Below, piece after piece: positions 57,136 through 64,000 of a stretch of 64,000 bases of DNA. The stretch covers positions 992,001 through 1,056,000 of the forward strand of contig JACKJP010000002.1 in NCBI GenBank assembly GCA_020637895.1, written 5' to 3'. This DNA comes from Rhodobiaceae bacterium (GTDB lineage: Bacteria; Pseudomonadota; Alphaproteobacteria; Rhizobiales; Tepidamorphaceae). Positions within the stretch are counted from its first letter, which is position 1; every line of letters begins with the position of its first letter. A program made the translations under genes and the position numbers. The notes beneath the pieces are model-generated. The model had not been told where the DNA came from and did no database searches. It saw only the letters and a list, made by a program, of their open reading frames with translations.

Positions 57136-58002
57136 TCAGCGCTGTTCGCGCATACGAATGATGCTTTCCTGCACCGTCGATGCGACATGACGTCCATCAC
57201 GGGTGAAAAACCTTCCCGATGAAAACCCGCGCCCGCCATCGGTGGTCGGCGATTCGACCGAATAGAGGACCCAGTCGTCGAACCGGAAGGGCCTGTGAAA
57301 CCACATCGCATGGTCGAGACTTGCCCGTTGCAGGCCCGGTTCCATCAGGGTGACGCCGTGGCTGCGCAGGCAGATGTCGATCATCGGAAAGTCCGACGCG
57401 TAGGCAAGAACCGCGCAATCCAGAAGCGCGCCTGCATTCAGCGCCGTTGCCGGTCTGACCCAGACATTGAGCGGTGGCGGAACGTCATGATCCTGCGTTG
57501 CGGCAGGGGCAGGGACGGGCCGGAACTCGATCAGCGGTTCAAGGCTCCAGAAAGGCTCACCGTCCGCCGGTTCGCGCCGCATGAGCGCTTCTTTCGCCCA
57601 ATCGCCGCCCGGGACGTCCTCGGGCGCTTCGACCAGCGGCATGTCGATCTGGTGTGCAAAGCCGTCGACCGGCGCCTGGAATGAAGCGGTCATCGTCAGC
57701 AGATGGGCGTCACCCTGAAATGCATTGACCCGCCGGATCGAGATGAGCCCGCCATCGCGAACGACATCGACTTCCAGATCGATCGGACGACGGCTGTCGC
57801 CGCTCTGGAGAAAATAGGCGTGACAGGAATGGAGGTGGCGGCCCGCCGGTCGATCAGCCCCGGCGGCGATCAGGCATTGCGCGAGGACCTGCCCGCCGAA
57901 GAGCCTTGGCCACCCGAAATCGCGGCTTGCCGCGGTGAATCGACCGGGCGCCACGAGATCGAGATCGAAGATGGTCAGCTGGTCCTTCGCCGCGTCCCGC
58001 AT
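57136..58002 (-). CDS. Acyl-CoA thioesterase II (TesB type), copy 2
   Basis: The 288-residue protein has the same two hotdog domains: RLFGGQVLAQCLIAAG, HSCHAYFLQSGD, RASLDHAMWFHRPFRFDDW and STVQESIIRMREQ. Catalytic Asp and Gln are kept. It is about half identical to copy 1 by eye, so the duplication is old and both probably have their own chain-length preference. It lies upstream in the same transcription direction and is divergent from ubiH with a 122-bp gap. Confidence 0.88.
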   Translation of the reverse strand: MRDAAKDQLTIFDLDLVAPGRFTAASRDFGWPRLFGGQVLAQCLIAAGADRPAGRHLHSCHAYFLQSGDSRRPIDLEVDVVRDGGLISIRRVNAFQGDAHLLTMTASFQAPVDGFAHQIDMPLVEAPEDVPGGDWAKEALMRREPADGEPFWSLEPLIEFRPVPAPAATQDHDVPPPLNVWVRPATALNAGALLDCAVLAYASDFPMIDICLRSHGVTLMEPGLQRASLDHAMWFHRPFRFDDWVLYSVESPTTDGGRGFSSGRFFTRDGRHVASTVQESIIRMREQR

Positions 58003-58124
58003 GGGACAACTCCTTCCCGCCGTTTTGCTCGGTCCATTTCCTGCCCGGATTTGTGCCGATAAAGAGATTGTCTATAACGGACGGGCAGGCGGCCTGAAAC
58101 CGTCTCCCAATCGCAGGTGAGCAT

Positions 58125-59363
58125 GTGAACGGCAATACCCCAAAGGCACAGACCCGCCCCTTTGACGTCGTGATCGCCGGCAGCGGTCTCACCGGTTCAA
58201 TTCTTGCCGTCGCGCTCACGGGAAAGGTGCGCCCGCAACTGCGCGTGGCGCTTTGCGGCCGCGCCGGCGCCGACCGGAACGATCCGCGGGCCTATGCGAT
58301 CGCGCCCGGGGTCCGGCTGATGCTGGAAGTGCTCGGCATCTGGGAAAGGGTGGAAACACGCGCAGCGCCGGTCATGGAAATGCGGATCACCGATTCGCGC
58401 CTTGAAGACGTCGTTCGCCCGCTAATGCTTTCCCTCGGCGAGGGGACGGATTCCGACGCGCCGCTCGCCCATATCGTGCCGGCCGGTGCGCTGGCCGAGG
58501 CCGCTGACAGCATCCTCGCCGAAAGCGCTGTCGAGCGCGTCGATCCGGGAACATTCAGGGGTTTTGAGACCGATGGAGGCCGCGCGCTGCTTGTCGGCAG
58601 CAATGCGACGGTTGAGGGGACGCTGGTCGTCGCGGCCGACGGCGCGCGTTCGGTGCTGCGCGAAATGGCGGGAATAAGAACGGTTGGTTGGGATTACGGC
58701 CAGAGCGGGGTGGTCGCGACGCTGCAGGCGGAAATCCCCCATGGGAATCGCGCGGTCCAGCATTTCCTGCCCGACGGGCCCTTCGCCCTGCTGCCCCTGC
58801 CGGACAACCTCTATTCGCTCGTCTGCAGCATGCCGAAGGACCGGGCCGATGCGCTGGCCGCGCTCGCCGCCGATGAGCTGAAGGCCGAACTGGAAGCGCG
58901 GGCCGGGGCGGAAATCGGGCCGCTGACGCCATTGACGCCCGCTGTCGCGTTTCCCCTCGGCCTGCACCTTGCCCGAAGCTTCATTGCTCCCCGCCTTGCA
59001 CTGGCGGGCGATGCCGCGCACCGGATGCATCCGCTGGCGGGCCAGGGCCAGAACATGGGACTGCGCGATGTCGCGGCGCTCGCACAGGTCATCGTCGAGG
59101 CGGCCCGGCTTGGGCAGGATATTGGCGGTCTCGATGTGCTGGAGCGTTACCAGCGCTGGCGCCGTTTCGACACGGTCCAGTTCGCGATGGTGACCGACGG
59201 GCTCAACCGCCTGTTCTCCAACGATATCGGCATCGTCAGGGCGCTGCGCGATACAGGTCTTGGGATATTCGACCGGCTGTCGGGGCTGAAACGCCAGGCG
59301 GTCCGCGATGCGGCGGGGCTTTCCGGCGACGTGCCGCGCCTTCTGCTCGGTCTGCCTGCCTGA
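58125..59363 (+). CDS. UbiH/UbiF/COQ6-family FAD-dependent hydroxylase
   Basis: This 412-residue flavoprotein monooxygenase has the FAD motif FDVVIAGSGLTGSILAVAL, the DG motif VVAADGARSVLREMAGI, and the GD motif LALAGDAAHRMHPLAGQGQNMGLRDVAAL. These enzymes hydroxylate the ubiquinone ring; which ring position is not readable. The GTG start at 58125 follows AGGTGAG; an ATG one base earlier is out of frame. Its stop is 4 bp from that of the convergent small gene. Confidence 0.9.
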   Translation: MNGNTPKAQTRPFDVVIAGSGLTGSILAVALTGKVRPQLRVALCGRAGADRNDPRAYAIAPGVRLMLEVLGIWERVETRAAPVMEMRITDSRLEDVVRPLMLSLGEGTDSDAPLAHIVPAGALAEAADSILAESAVERVDPGTFRGFETDGGRALLVGSNATVEGTLVVAADGARSVLREMAGIRTVGWDYGQSGVVATLQAEIPHGNRAVQHFLPDGPFALLPLPDNLYSLVCSMPKDRADALAALAADELKAELEARAGAEIGPLTPLTPAVAFPLGLHLARSFIAPRLALAGDAAHRMHPLAGQGQNMGLRDVAALAQVIVEAARLGQDIGGLDVLERYQRWRRFDTVQFAMVTDGLNRLFSNDIGIVRALRDTGLGIFDRLSGLKRQAVRDAAGLSGDVPRLLLGLPA

Positions 59364-59367
59364 GACC

Positions 59368-59577
59368 CTAGTCTTCCAACCGGCGGGCTTCTTCGGCCAG
59401 CATGATCGGAATGCCGTTGCGGATCGGATAGGCGAGCTTTGCCGCGCGGCTGATCAGTTCCTGGTTGGCGCGGTCGTATTCGAGCACGGTCTTGGTGACC
59501 GGGCAGACAAGAATTTCCAGAAGTCTGGGGTCGATCGCGCTCTCGCTGCCGCTCTTGTCCGCTGTTGCATCGTTCAT
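59368..59577 (-). CDS. Trm112 family protein
   Basis: The 69-residue protein has the Trm112/YcaR signature DPRLLEILVCPVTKTVLEYD and LAYPIRNGIPIMLAEEARRL. In eukaryotes Trm112 is an activating subunit of methyltransferases; the role of the short bacterial type is unclear. Only one cysteine is present, so a zinc site is incomplete. ATG 59577 was chosen as the family start. It sits between ubiH and the LON-domain gene in a minus-strand run. Confidence 0.88.
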   Translation of the reverse strand: MNDATADKSGSESAIDPRLLEILVCPVTKTVLEYDRANQELISRAAKLAYPIRNGIPIMLAEEARRLED

Positions 59578-59617
59578 GTGCCGAGGGCCCCTGTCCGCCT
59601 GATTGCCGGTCTTCAGC

Positions 59618-60277
59618 TTATTGCAGATTGATCGTTGCGTCGCCAATGGTCGCGCCGAGCTCGCGCTCGGTCAGCGCGATCAGCAGTTCGGCCCGCTTTG
59701 TCGTGTCGGCCGCTTCCAGCAACGCCTGCTTCTCGCGAACGCCATAGGGCGCGGCCATCGACAGCGAATTGACGAGGATCTCGTTGTCCGCGCGGTTGAT
59801 CTCGTCCCAGTCGATGGTGAGGTTGTTGGCGGAAAGATAGGCGCGCAGCGCCTCGAGCACGCGTTCGCGGTTGAACTGGCGGTTGCCTGCGTCGGCGGTG
59901 AAATCGCGGGCGTAGGGGCCAGCATCGATGCGGCATTGCCGGAATGGGGTGGCGACTTCCATTTCCTCGACGATCCGGAAGCGCGATATCCCCGTCAGCG
60001 TGATGAGATAGCGCCCGTCGCCGGTTTCCATGAATGCGGTCAGGCGTCCGGCGCAGCCGATCCTCTCGAGCGGTTCGACCGAACCGCCGGCGGCCGCGGC
60101 CTCATCGGGCTGAATCATGCCGATGACGCGCTGCCCGGCCAGCGCATGGTCGATCATCGCCAGATAACGCGGCTCGAAAATGTTCAGCGGCAGATCGCCA
60201 CGCGGTAGCAGCAGCGCGCCGGCCAGCGGAAACACCGGCAGGATGGAGGGAAGCGATTCGGGTCCGGAATAATACAC
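59618..60277 (-). CDS. LON substrate-binding domain protein
   Basis: The 219-residue protein consists of the N-terminal domain of Lon without ATPase or protease: LPSILPVFPLAGALLLPRGDLPLNIFEPRYLAMIDHAL, GCAGRLTAFMETGDGRYLITLTGISRFRI, and a helical C-terminal part. Stand-alone LON domain proteins are common in alphaproteobacteria; function is unknown. The start is a GTG at 60277 with a weak ribosome site. It is 28 bp behind the thioredoxin-TPR gene and probably co-transcribed. Confidence 0.88.
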   Translation of the reverse strand: MYYSGPESLPSILPVFPLAGALLLPRGDLPLNIFEPRYLAMIDHALAGQRVIGMIQPDEAAAAGGSVEPLERIGCAGRLTAFMETGDGRYLITLTGISRFRIVEEMEVATPFRQCRIDAGPYARDFTADAGNRQFNRERVLEALRAYLSANNLTIDWDEINRADNEILVNSLSMAAPYGVREKQALLEAADTTKRAELLIALTERELGATIGDATINLQ

Positions 60278-60304
60278 TTCAGCTGTCTTGCACCCCCTGA
60301 TGGG

Positions 60305-61207
60305 TCAGGAAAACAGGACAGAAGACAGGGCGCGCCGTCCGGCGACTGTCGCCTCGTCCATCGGTCCCCAGGCGTCGAAGAACTTCAGAAGCTGCACGCG
60401 GGCGGCTTCCTCGTTCCAGGCACGGTTGCGGCGGACAATCTCGATCAGCTCCTGGGCCGCCGCCTCGCGCTTGCCCCTGGCATTGAGCGCGAGCGCCATA
60501 TCGAAACGGGCCTGATGGTTGTTCGGATCGGTGACGATTGCCGCCTCCAGATCGGCCAGATCGTCCAGCTTGCCGGCCATCTCGGCCAGTTCCAGCTCGG
60601 CGAGCGCCCCGGCGATATGAGTGTCGCCTTCCTTGCCGGCGGGCACGATGGAGAGCGTCTGGCGCGCGCGTTCAAGATCGCCGGCCTTCACCATGCAGCG
60701 GATGAGGCCGCCGATGGCGTGAAGATTTTCCTGTTCTTCCTGCAACACGGTCGAATAGGCCTGCGCGGCGCCGTTGACGTCACCCGCGCCGAGCGCTTCG
60801 TCGCCAGCCGCCAGCATGTCCTCGACAGGATTTTCAACCGGGCCGGCAAGCTTCTGGATGAAGGCGCGGATCTGGGTCTCGCCCTGCGCGCCCATGAACC
60901 CGTCGACCGGCCGGCCGTTCTTGAAGGCGAAGACGGCGGGAATGGACTGCACGCCCATCTGGCCCGCGATCTCCGGATATTCGTCGATGTTCATCTTCAC
61001 CAGCTTCACCGCGCCGCGCGCATCGCGCACGACTTTTTCCAGTACCGGCGTCAGCTGCTTGCACGGGCCGCACCAGGGCGCCCAGAAATCGACGAGCACC
61101 GGCACATCCTTGGAGGCCTCGATCACGTCGGCCATGAAGGTCTGGGTGGTTGTATCCTTGATCAGGCCGCCCGCTGCGGGGCCGGCGCCGTTGAGATCGA
61201 TCTGCAT
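60305..61207 (-). CDS. Thioredoxin-TPR co-chaperone CnoX (YbbN)
   Basis: CnoX-type proteins protect clients under oxidative stress and hand them to GroEL or DnaK. The 300-residue protein has a thioredoxin domain with active site WCGPC (Cys46, Cys49) and MGVQSIPAVFAFKNGRPVDGF, then TPR-like repeats (about residues 120-290, DLEAAIVTDPNNHQARFDMALAL). I start at ATG 61207, which has an AAGAGAAAG ribosome site; ATG 61246 and TTG 61267 would add 13-20 residues. Confidence 0.88.
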   Translation of the reverse strand: MQIDLNGAGPAAGGLIKDTTTQTFMADVIEASKDVPVLVDFWAPWCGPCKQLTPVLEKVVRDARGAVKLVKMNIDEYPEIAGQMGVQSIPAVFAFKNGRPVDGFMGAQGETQIRAFIQKLAGPVENPVEDMLAAGDEALGAGDVNGAAQAYSTVLQEEQENLHAIGGLIRCMVKAGDLERARQTLSIVPAGKEGDTHIAGALAELELAEMAGKLDDLADLEAAIVTDPNNHQARFDMALALNARGKREAAAQELIEIVRRNRAWNEEAARVQLLKFFDAWGPMDEATVAGRRALSSVLFS

Positions 61208-61306
61208 GGCGGCTTTCTCTTCGTTATCTTCACTTGGGCCAAACATTTGGTCAAAAGATAGGCGCAAGGGGCAAGGAATATAAGCCCCGCCCCCGGCGCG
61301 CCGTTA

Positions 61307-61831
61307 TCACTCGCCGCCGTCGCCTTCCCCGCGCACCGGCAGGTCGACGATAACGGGCGTGTGGCCGCACCCCTTCACGAAGGTCATCAGCGCCTCGCTG
61401 GAGATCGTCGTCGTGGCTTCGTTGGTCAGCGGATGAAAATTGACCAGCGCGGATTCAACAAGGCCCCGGTCGAAGACGGGCGTCACCTTCAGGCCCGGAT
61501 CGTTGATCAGCGCAAAGGGGGTGACGGAGCCCGGCTTGATGCCGAGCGTTTCCTCAAGCAGCTCGGCGCGGCCGAAGCTCAGCCGCGCCGAGCCGATGAC
61601 GCGATCCAGGCGCTTGAGATCGACAGGCAGTTCCTCGCGGGCGACGACCAGCCAGAGCCGGCCTTTCTTGTCCTTGAGGAACAGGTTCTTGGCGTGCGCG
61701 CCCGCGATCTCGCCGCGCAGCGACTGCGACTCCTCCACCGTGAAGAGCGGCGGGTGCGTGATGGTTGAATGGGCTATGCCCAACGCATCCAGCCGGGCAA
61801 ACAGGTCTTCCATCGTCGCGGTCACTGGCAA
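61307..61831 (-). CDS. Prolyl-tRNA editing protein (YbaK/ProX family)
   Basis: The 174-residue protein has the YbaK/ProX deacylase fold: THPPLFTVEESQSLRGEIAGAHAKNLFLKDKKGRLWLVV with the catalytic lysine in KNLFL, GSVTPFALINDPG, and NFHPLTNEATTTIS. Free-standing ProXp-type enzymes clear Ala from tRNA-Pro. The start is ambiguous: TTG 61831 (behind GGAG), GTG 61825 or ATG 61813 are in frame. A tRNA gene lies 142 bp away on the opposite strand. Confidence 0.88.
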   Translation of the reverse strand: MPVTATMEDLFARLDALGIAHSTITHPPLFTVEESQSLRGEIAGAHAKNLFLKDKKGRLWLVVAREELPVDLKRLDRVIGSARLSFGRAELLEETLGIKPGSVTPFALINDPGLKVTPVFDRGLVESALVNFHPLTNEATTTISSEALMTFVKGCGHTPVIVDLPVRGEGDGGE

Positions 61832-61973
61832 CCTGGCTCCGAAAGGTCACGGGGGCGTCTTCTGCCGCGTTCTAGCGGGCGGCGGGCAAAGCATCAACCA
61901 CGTGGGAAAAACGCCTGTTGCAATCGCCGCCAAGCTGCGCCATATAGGCGCCGTCGCCTTCGAGGCGGATCGA

Positions 61974-62048
61974 GCGGGTGTAGCTCAGGGGTAGAGCACA
62001 ACCTTGCCAAGGTTGGGGTCGTGGGTTCGAATCCCATCGCCCGCTCCA
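61974..62048 (+). tRNA. tRNA-Gly (GCC)
   Basis: A complete cloverleaf: acceptor GCGGGTG with CGCCCGC, D-arm TAGCTCAGGGGTAGAGC, anticodon arm CAACC-TTGCCAA-GGTTG with anticodon GCC at 62006-62008, T-arm GTGGGTTCGAATCCCAT, discriminator T and encoded CCA at 62046-62048. It marks the left edge of the AT-richer segment. Confidence 0.97.
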
Positions 62049-62119
62049 GATTTTCCCCAATGTTTCAGTTAGTTTGTAGCCGACCAGTCCCCGAAAAGGG
62101 GCCGGGCGAAAATGTTGAA

Positions 62120-62818
62120 TCAGGCTACCGACTTTTTCGGCGGGTCCGAAAGCCACGTATCGCGGGTGATCAGCTCTTTCGCGATCACTGTATGATCGCG
62201 GGCAATATCCCTCAGCGCGGTCCAGGCTTCGGCGGGGCCAAGACGAGCACCCTGTCCCGCCAAATTTCCAATATTTCGCGAGGTCACCGTGCAAACGAGA
62301 TCGCCAAAGGTTTCATATTCAGCGAGGAAGTGCCACGGGGCTCGCATGTAACCTATGCCGGCGAGGATCATCGCCCCGATGGCAGCAAGAGCGATCAATC
62401 CGTCTCCATTTTCTGCCGTCCAGAGGGCTACAAGGAATAGAATCGGAACCGCAAAGAACGCCAGACATCCCAAGCCCGATATCGCATAGTGAAACGAGCG
62501 AAATCCGCATTCCCGTTCAACAATCCGATATATCTCACGCACAGAAAGGGCATCGAACGCGCTCAATGGGGTTGTAGGCCGCAATTTAAATCCCAGCCGC
62601 GGCTCAAGAGCATCGCGCAGTTTGAAAAAGCACATTGCTGTTGCACAGCGTCCTTGCAGAGCTGCCGGTGGCAGATGCGCAGCATAGAGGTCATACAACT
62701 CGCCGACCGTTTCGACCGGCCCAACTAGGTGGAAGTTCCAACAAAAGCCAAACGCGTTATCGAGATCGTTAATTAGATCCACGCCGTCCAGATCGTAGAG
62801 GCCAAGCGATGTCGTCAT
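62120..62818 (-). CDS. Two-helix membrane protein of unknown function, paralogue 1
   Basis: I do not recognise this 232-residue protein as a named family. Residues 1-48 (LGLYDLDGVDLINDLDNAFG then ETVGELYDLY) follow the pattern of acyl-carrier helices II-III without the modified serine. Next come GRCATAMCFFKLRDAL (57-72) and LRPTTPL, two membrane helices (about 113-133 and 139-157), a soluble tail with TFGDLVCTVTSRNIGNLA and ARLGPAEAWTALRDIA, and the end PPKKSVA. It shares all these with the 237-residue protein at 63.0-63.7 kb. Its ATG overlaps the small ORF's stop by four bases. Confidence 0.75.
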   Translation of the reverse strand: MTTSLGLYDLDGVDLINDLDNAFGFCWNFHLVGPVETVGELYDLYAAHLPPAALQGRCATAMCFFKLRDALEPRLGFKLRPTTPLSAFDALSVREIYRIVERECGFRSFHYAISGLGCLAFFAVPILFLVALWTAENGDGLIALAAIGAMILAGIGYMRAPWHFLAEYETFGDLVCTVTSRNIGNLAGQGARLGPAEAWTALRDIARDHTVIAKELITRDTWLSDPPKKSVA

Positions 62819-62997
62819 CGGACCGTCCCCTTTCGCTCGTCACAGCCTAGCGTGGACCCGTCGCAGCCAATACCCCGTTGTGACACATAGGCGATGTCTT
62901 CGAGGAGTTGCTCGACATTGCCCGGACGTCCGAACACAGTTGCTCGATCCAATGCAAGATCAGGGGTGAGGACTTGGCACAGGGTATCGGGCGGCAT
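62815..62997 (-). CDS. Small hypothetical protein in the paralogue unit
   Basis: This 60-residue reading frame starts 24 bp after paralogue 2 and its TGA overlaps the ATG of paralogue 1 (ATGA), the spacing of a translationally coupled gene. It has no hydrophobic helix and three cysteines (positions 7, 45 and 52). The ribosome site is weak (CGGAA). I recognise no family. It might instead be a leader whose translation only serves to reach paralogue 1. Confidence 0.45.
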   Translation of the reverse strand: MPPDTLCQVLTPDLALDRATVFGRPGNVEQLLEDIAYVSQRGIGCDGSTLGCDERKGTVR

Positions 62998-63021
62998 TTC
63001 CGATGCGTTTCGCTTCGGGCG

Positions 63022-63735
63022 CTAAGCGACGGCCTTTTTTGGTTGTCTGTAAATCAACGTCTCCGGCGAAATGGCGTCCCTCTGGATCGTGGAATATTTG
63101 CTGGCGATATCCGCAACAACAGTCCACGCTTCCTTTCGTCCGAGGCGCGCACCGCCATCCGCCAGCATGCTTATGTTCTGAGACGCCACGATCCGAACGA
63201 TATCTCCGAAGGTCTTGATTTCAGGCGGAAACGTCGCTGTGAATATGCCCAAAAGCACGAATGATGTTATTGTTGCTGGTATTGAAGCCAGCATAACCCA
63301 CCCGGGCACGCTTAAAATGCTAAGCGAGTCAAAAATCATTAGCGCGATCGGTAGCCCGGCTATCAGATAAAATGCGATGGCGACCCACCAGCCCCCATAA
63401 GGAATAACCGGTCTCATTCCGCCTTCATTTCGAATTATTTTGCTAATCTTGCGTGCAGAGAGCCCGGAAAGATCCCTTATCGGCGTTTTGGGTCGCAACT
63501 CGACGTCTAACCTTGGCTGCAACAAGTTGCGCAATCGGTAAAAACACATGGCGGTTGCGCATCGTCCATGGGACACATCGTAGCCCAACGGCTCTGCGAA
63601 TCCCTCGAACACATCACCGACGGTTTCACACGAACGCGCTTCATTGAACACGGGACAATAGCCGAACGCCTCTGAGAGGTCGTGGAACATGTCGTCGTCA
63701 TCGAAGTCACCGGTCAAGCCAAGCGATGTCTTCAT
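63022..63735 (-). CDS. Two-helix membrane protein of unknown function, paralogue 2
   Basis: This 237-residue protein begins MKTSLGLTGDFDDDDMFHDLSEAFG and continues with ETVGDVFEGF, GRCATAMCFYRLRNLL and LRPKTPI, two helices (about 115-135, 144-168), TFGDIVRIVASQNISMLA, ARLGRKEAWTVVADIA and the end QPKKAVA. It is clearly a paralogue of the protein at 62.1-62.8 kb, about 40 percent alike by eye, with the helices least conserved. GGAGGA sits at ideal distance from ATG 63735, so that start is solid. The surrounding DNA is AT-richer than the rest of the window. Confidence 0.8.
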   Translation of the reverse strand: MKTSLGLTGDFDDDDMFHDLSEAFGYCPVFNEARSCETVGDVFEGFAEPLGYDVSHGRCATAMCFYRLRNLLQPRLDVELRPKTPIRDLSGLSARKISKIIRNEGGMRPVIPYGGWWVAIAFYLIAGLPIALMIFDSLSILSVPGWVMLASIPATITSFVLLGIFTATFPPEIKTFGDIVRIVASQNISMLADGGARLGRKEAWTVVADIASKYSTIQRDAISPETLIYRQPKKAVA

Positions 63736-63838
63736 CGAAAGTCCTCCAGTCGATTTCATCAGGATATCGCTAATTTGGCCTCCCACCAATAGAGCCCAGG
63801 CTTTTGGCAGGATCACCCCTCGGAAGCTTCCAGCGGCC

Positions 63839-64000
63839 TCAGCTGCTGGCAGTTCTCGCCGCCCTCACCCGCGTCCCCAGAAACGCCGCGATGAACGCCG
63901 CAGTCAGCAGCAGGACGATGGTCGGGGCCGGGGCGCTGTCGATGAAGAAGCTGAGATAGACGCCGAGGAATGAGGCGGCGACGCTGACGAGGCTTGCTGC
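63839..64000 (-). CDS. Metal ABC transporter permease (C-terminal end, partial)
   Basis: The last 53 residues of a permease run off the right edge: GVYLSFFIDSAPAPTIVLLLTAAFIAAF followed by a basic tail. This is the typical last helix of ABC-3 family zinc/manganese permeases (ZnuB/MntB/SitD type). The start and metal preference lie outside the window. Confidence 0.75.
   Translation of the reverse strand, partial: AASLVSVAASFLGVYLSFFIDSAPAPTIVLLLTAAFIAAFLGTRVRAARTASS

Noticed and set aside
62049..64000. A second copy of the tRNA-Gly 3' end as an attachment site
   Set aside because: No repeat of the T-arm/acceptor sequence was found before the window ends, and there is no integrase.
1..64000. 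CIRCE operators, CRISPR arrays and insertion sequences
   Set aside because: No TTAGCACTC-N9-GAGTGCTAA, no regular direct-repeat array and no transposase frame was seen.

Overview
This window is a GC-rich chromosome segment from an alphaproteobacterium, almost certainly of the Hyphomicrobiales (Rhizobiales). The evidence is the gene order: hrcA-grpE, dnaK...dnaJ-pmtA-pyrF-dapB-gpmA, hisB-DUF2628-hisHAFE-coaA divergent from hslVU, mltA-Tim44/fxsA-secB, dnaQ-coaE-aroE-maf-PPDK regulator, then hemE-hemJ-rho-mnmE-mnmG-rsmG-parA-parB-holA-lptE-leuS. Nearly everything is single-copy housekeeping. I see no transposase, phage gene, CRISPR array or toxin-antitoxin pair.

Layout. 0-7.5 kb is a heat-shock/chaperone block (hrcA, grpE, dnaK, dnaJ) interrupted by a TRIC-type channel gene, alkB and an FkbM-type methyltransferase; dnaK has a near-ideal RpoH-type promoter and its own terminator. 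7.5-16 kb holds lipid, pyrimidine, lysine, glycolytic and DNA-repair genes plus glutathione-type detoxification genes. 16-21 kb is the histidine operon with coaA. 21-30.7 kb has hslVU, a small regulator/Smr/MltA/Tim44 string, secB and the dnaQ-coaE-aroE-maf-PPDK regulator string.

The centre of the window looks like the replication origin. The 365-bp gap between the PPDK regulator and hemE (30668-31032) holds a perfect DnaA box, weaker boxes, two GANTC sites and a CtrA-type TTAACCAT. Two perfect 16-bp parS palindromes lie 4-7 kb away, one of them inside the rsmG reading frame, next to parA and parB. Replication start, centromere placement and segregation therefore sit together.

41-52 kb carries leuS, cell-envelope genes (lptE, an L,D-transpeptidase homologue, lolA, ftsK), the response regulator CenR with a cyclic-nucleotide-binding partner, and xthA. 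A probable small RNA with its own promoter and terminator lies between lolA and xthA. 52-56 kb is a tandem glnK-amtB duplication for nitrogen sensing and ammonium uptake, with a sigma-54-like promoter ahead of the upstream pair. 56-62 kb has two tandem acyl-CoA thioesterases, a UbiH-type hydroxylase, small proteins, a thioredoxin/TPR co-chaperone and a prolyl-tRNA editing protein.

After tRNA-Gly(GCC) (61974-62048) the sequence becomes visibly AT-richer. It encodes a three-gene unit I cannot assign: two paralogous two-helix membrane proteins, whose N-termini resemble half of an acyl-carrier domain without the serine, with a 60-residue ORF between them. This is the only accessory-looking stretch and the best candidate for something undescribed. 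The window ends inside a metal ABC transporter permease.

A family of 23-bp palindromes (9-bp arms, 5-bp loop) occurs as inverted pairs at three places. All three are spaced convergent gene junctions.
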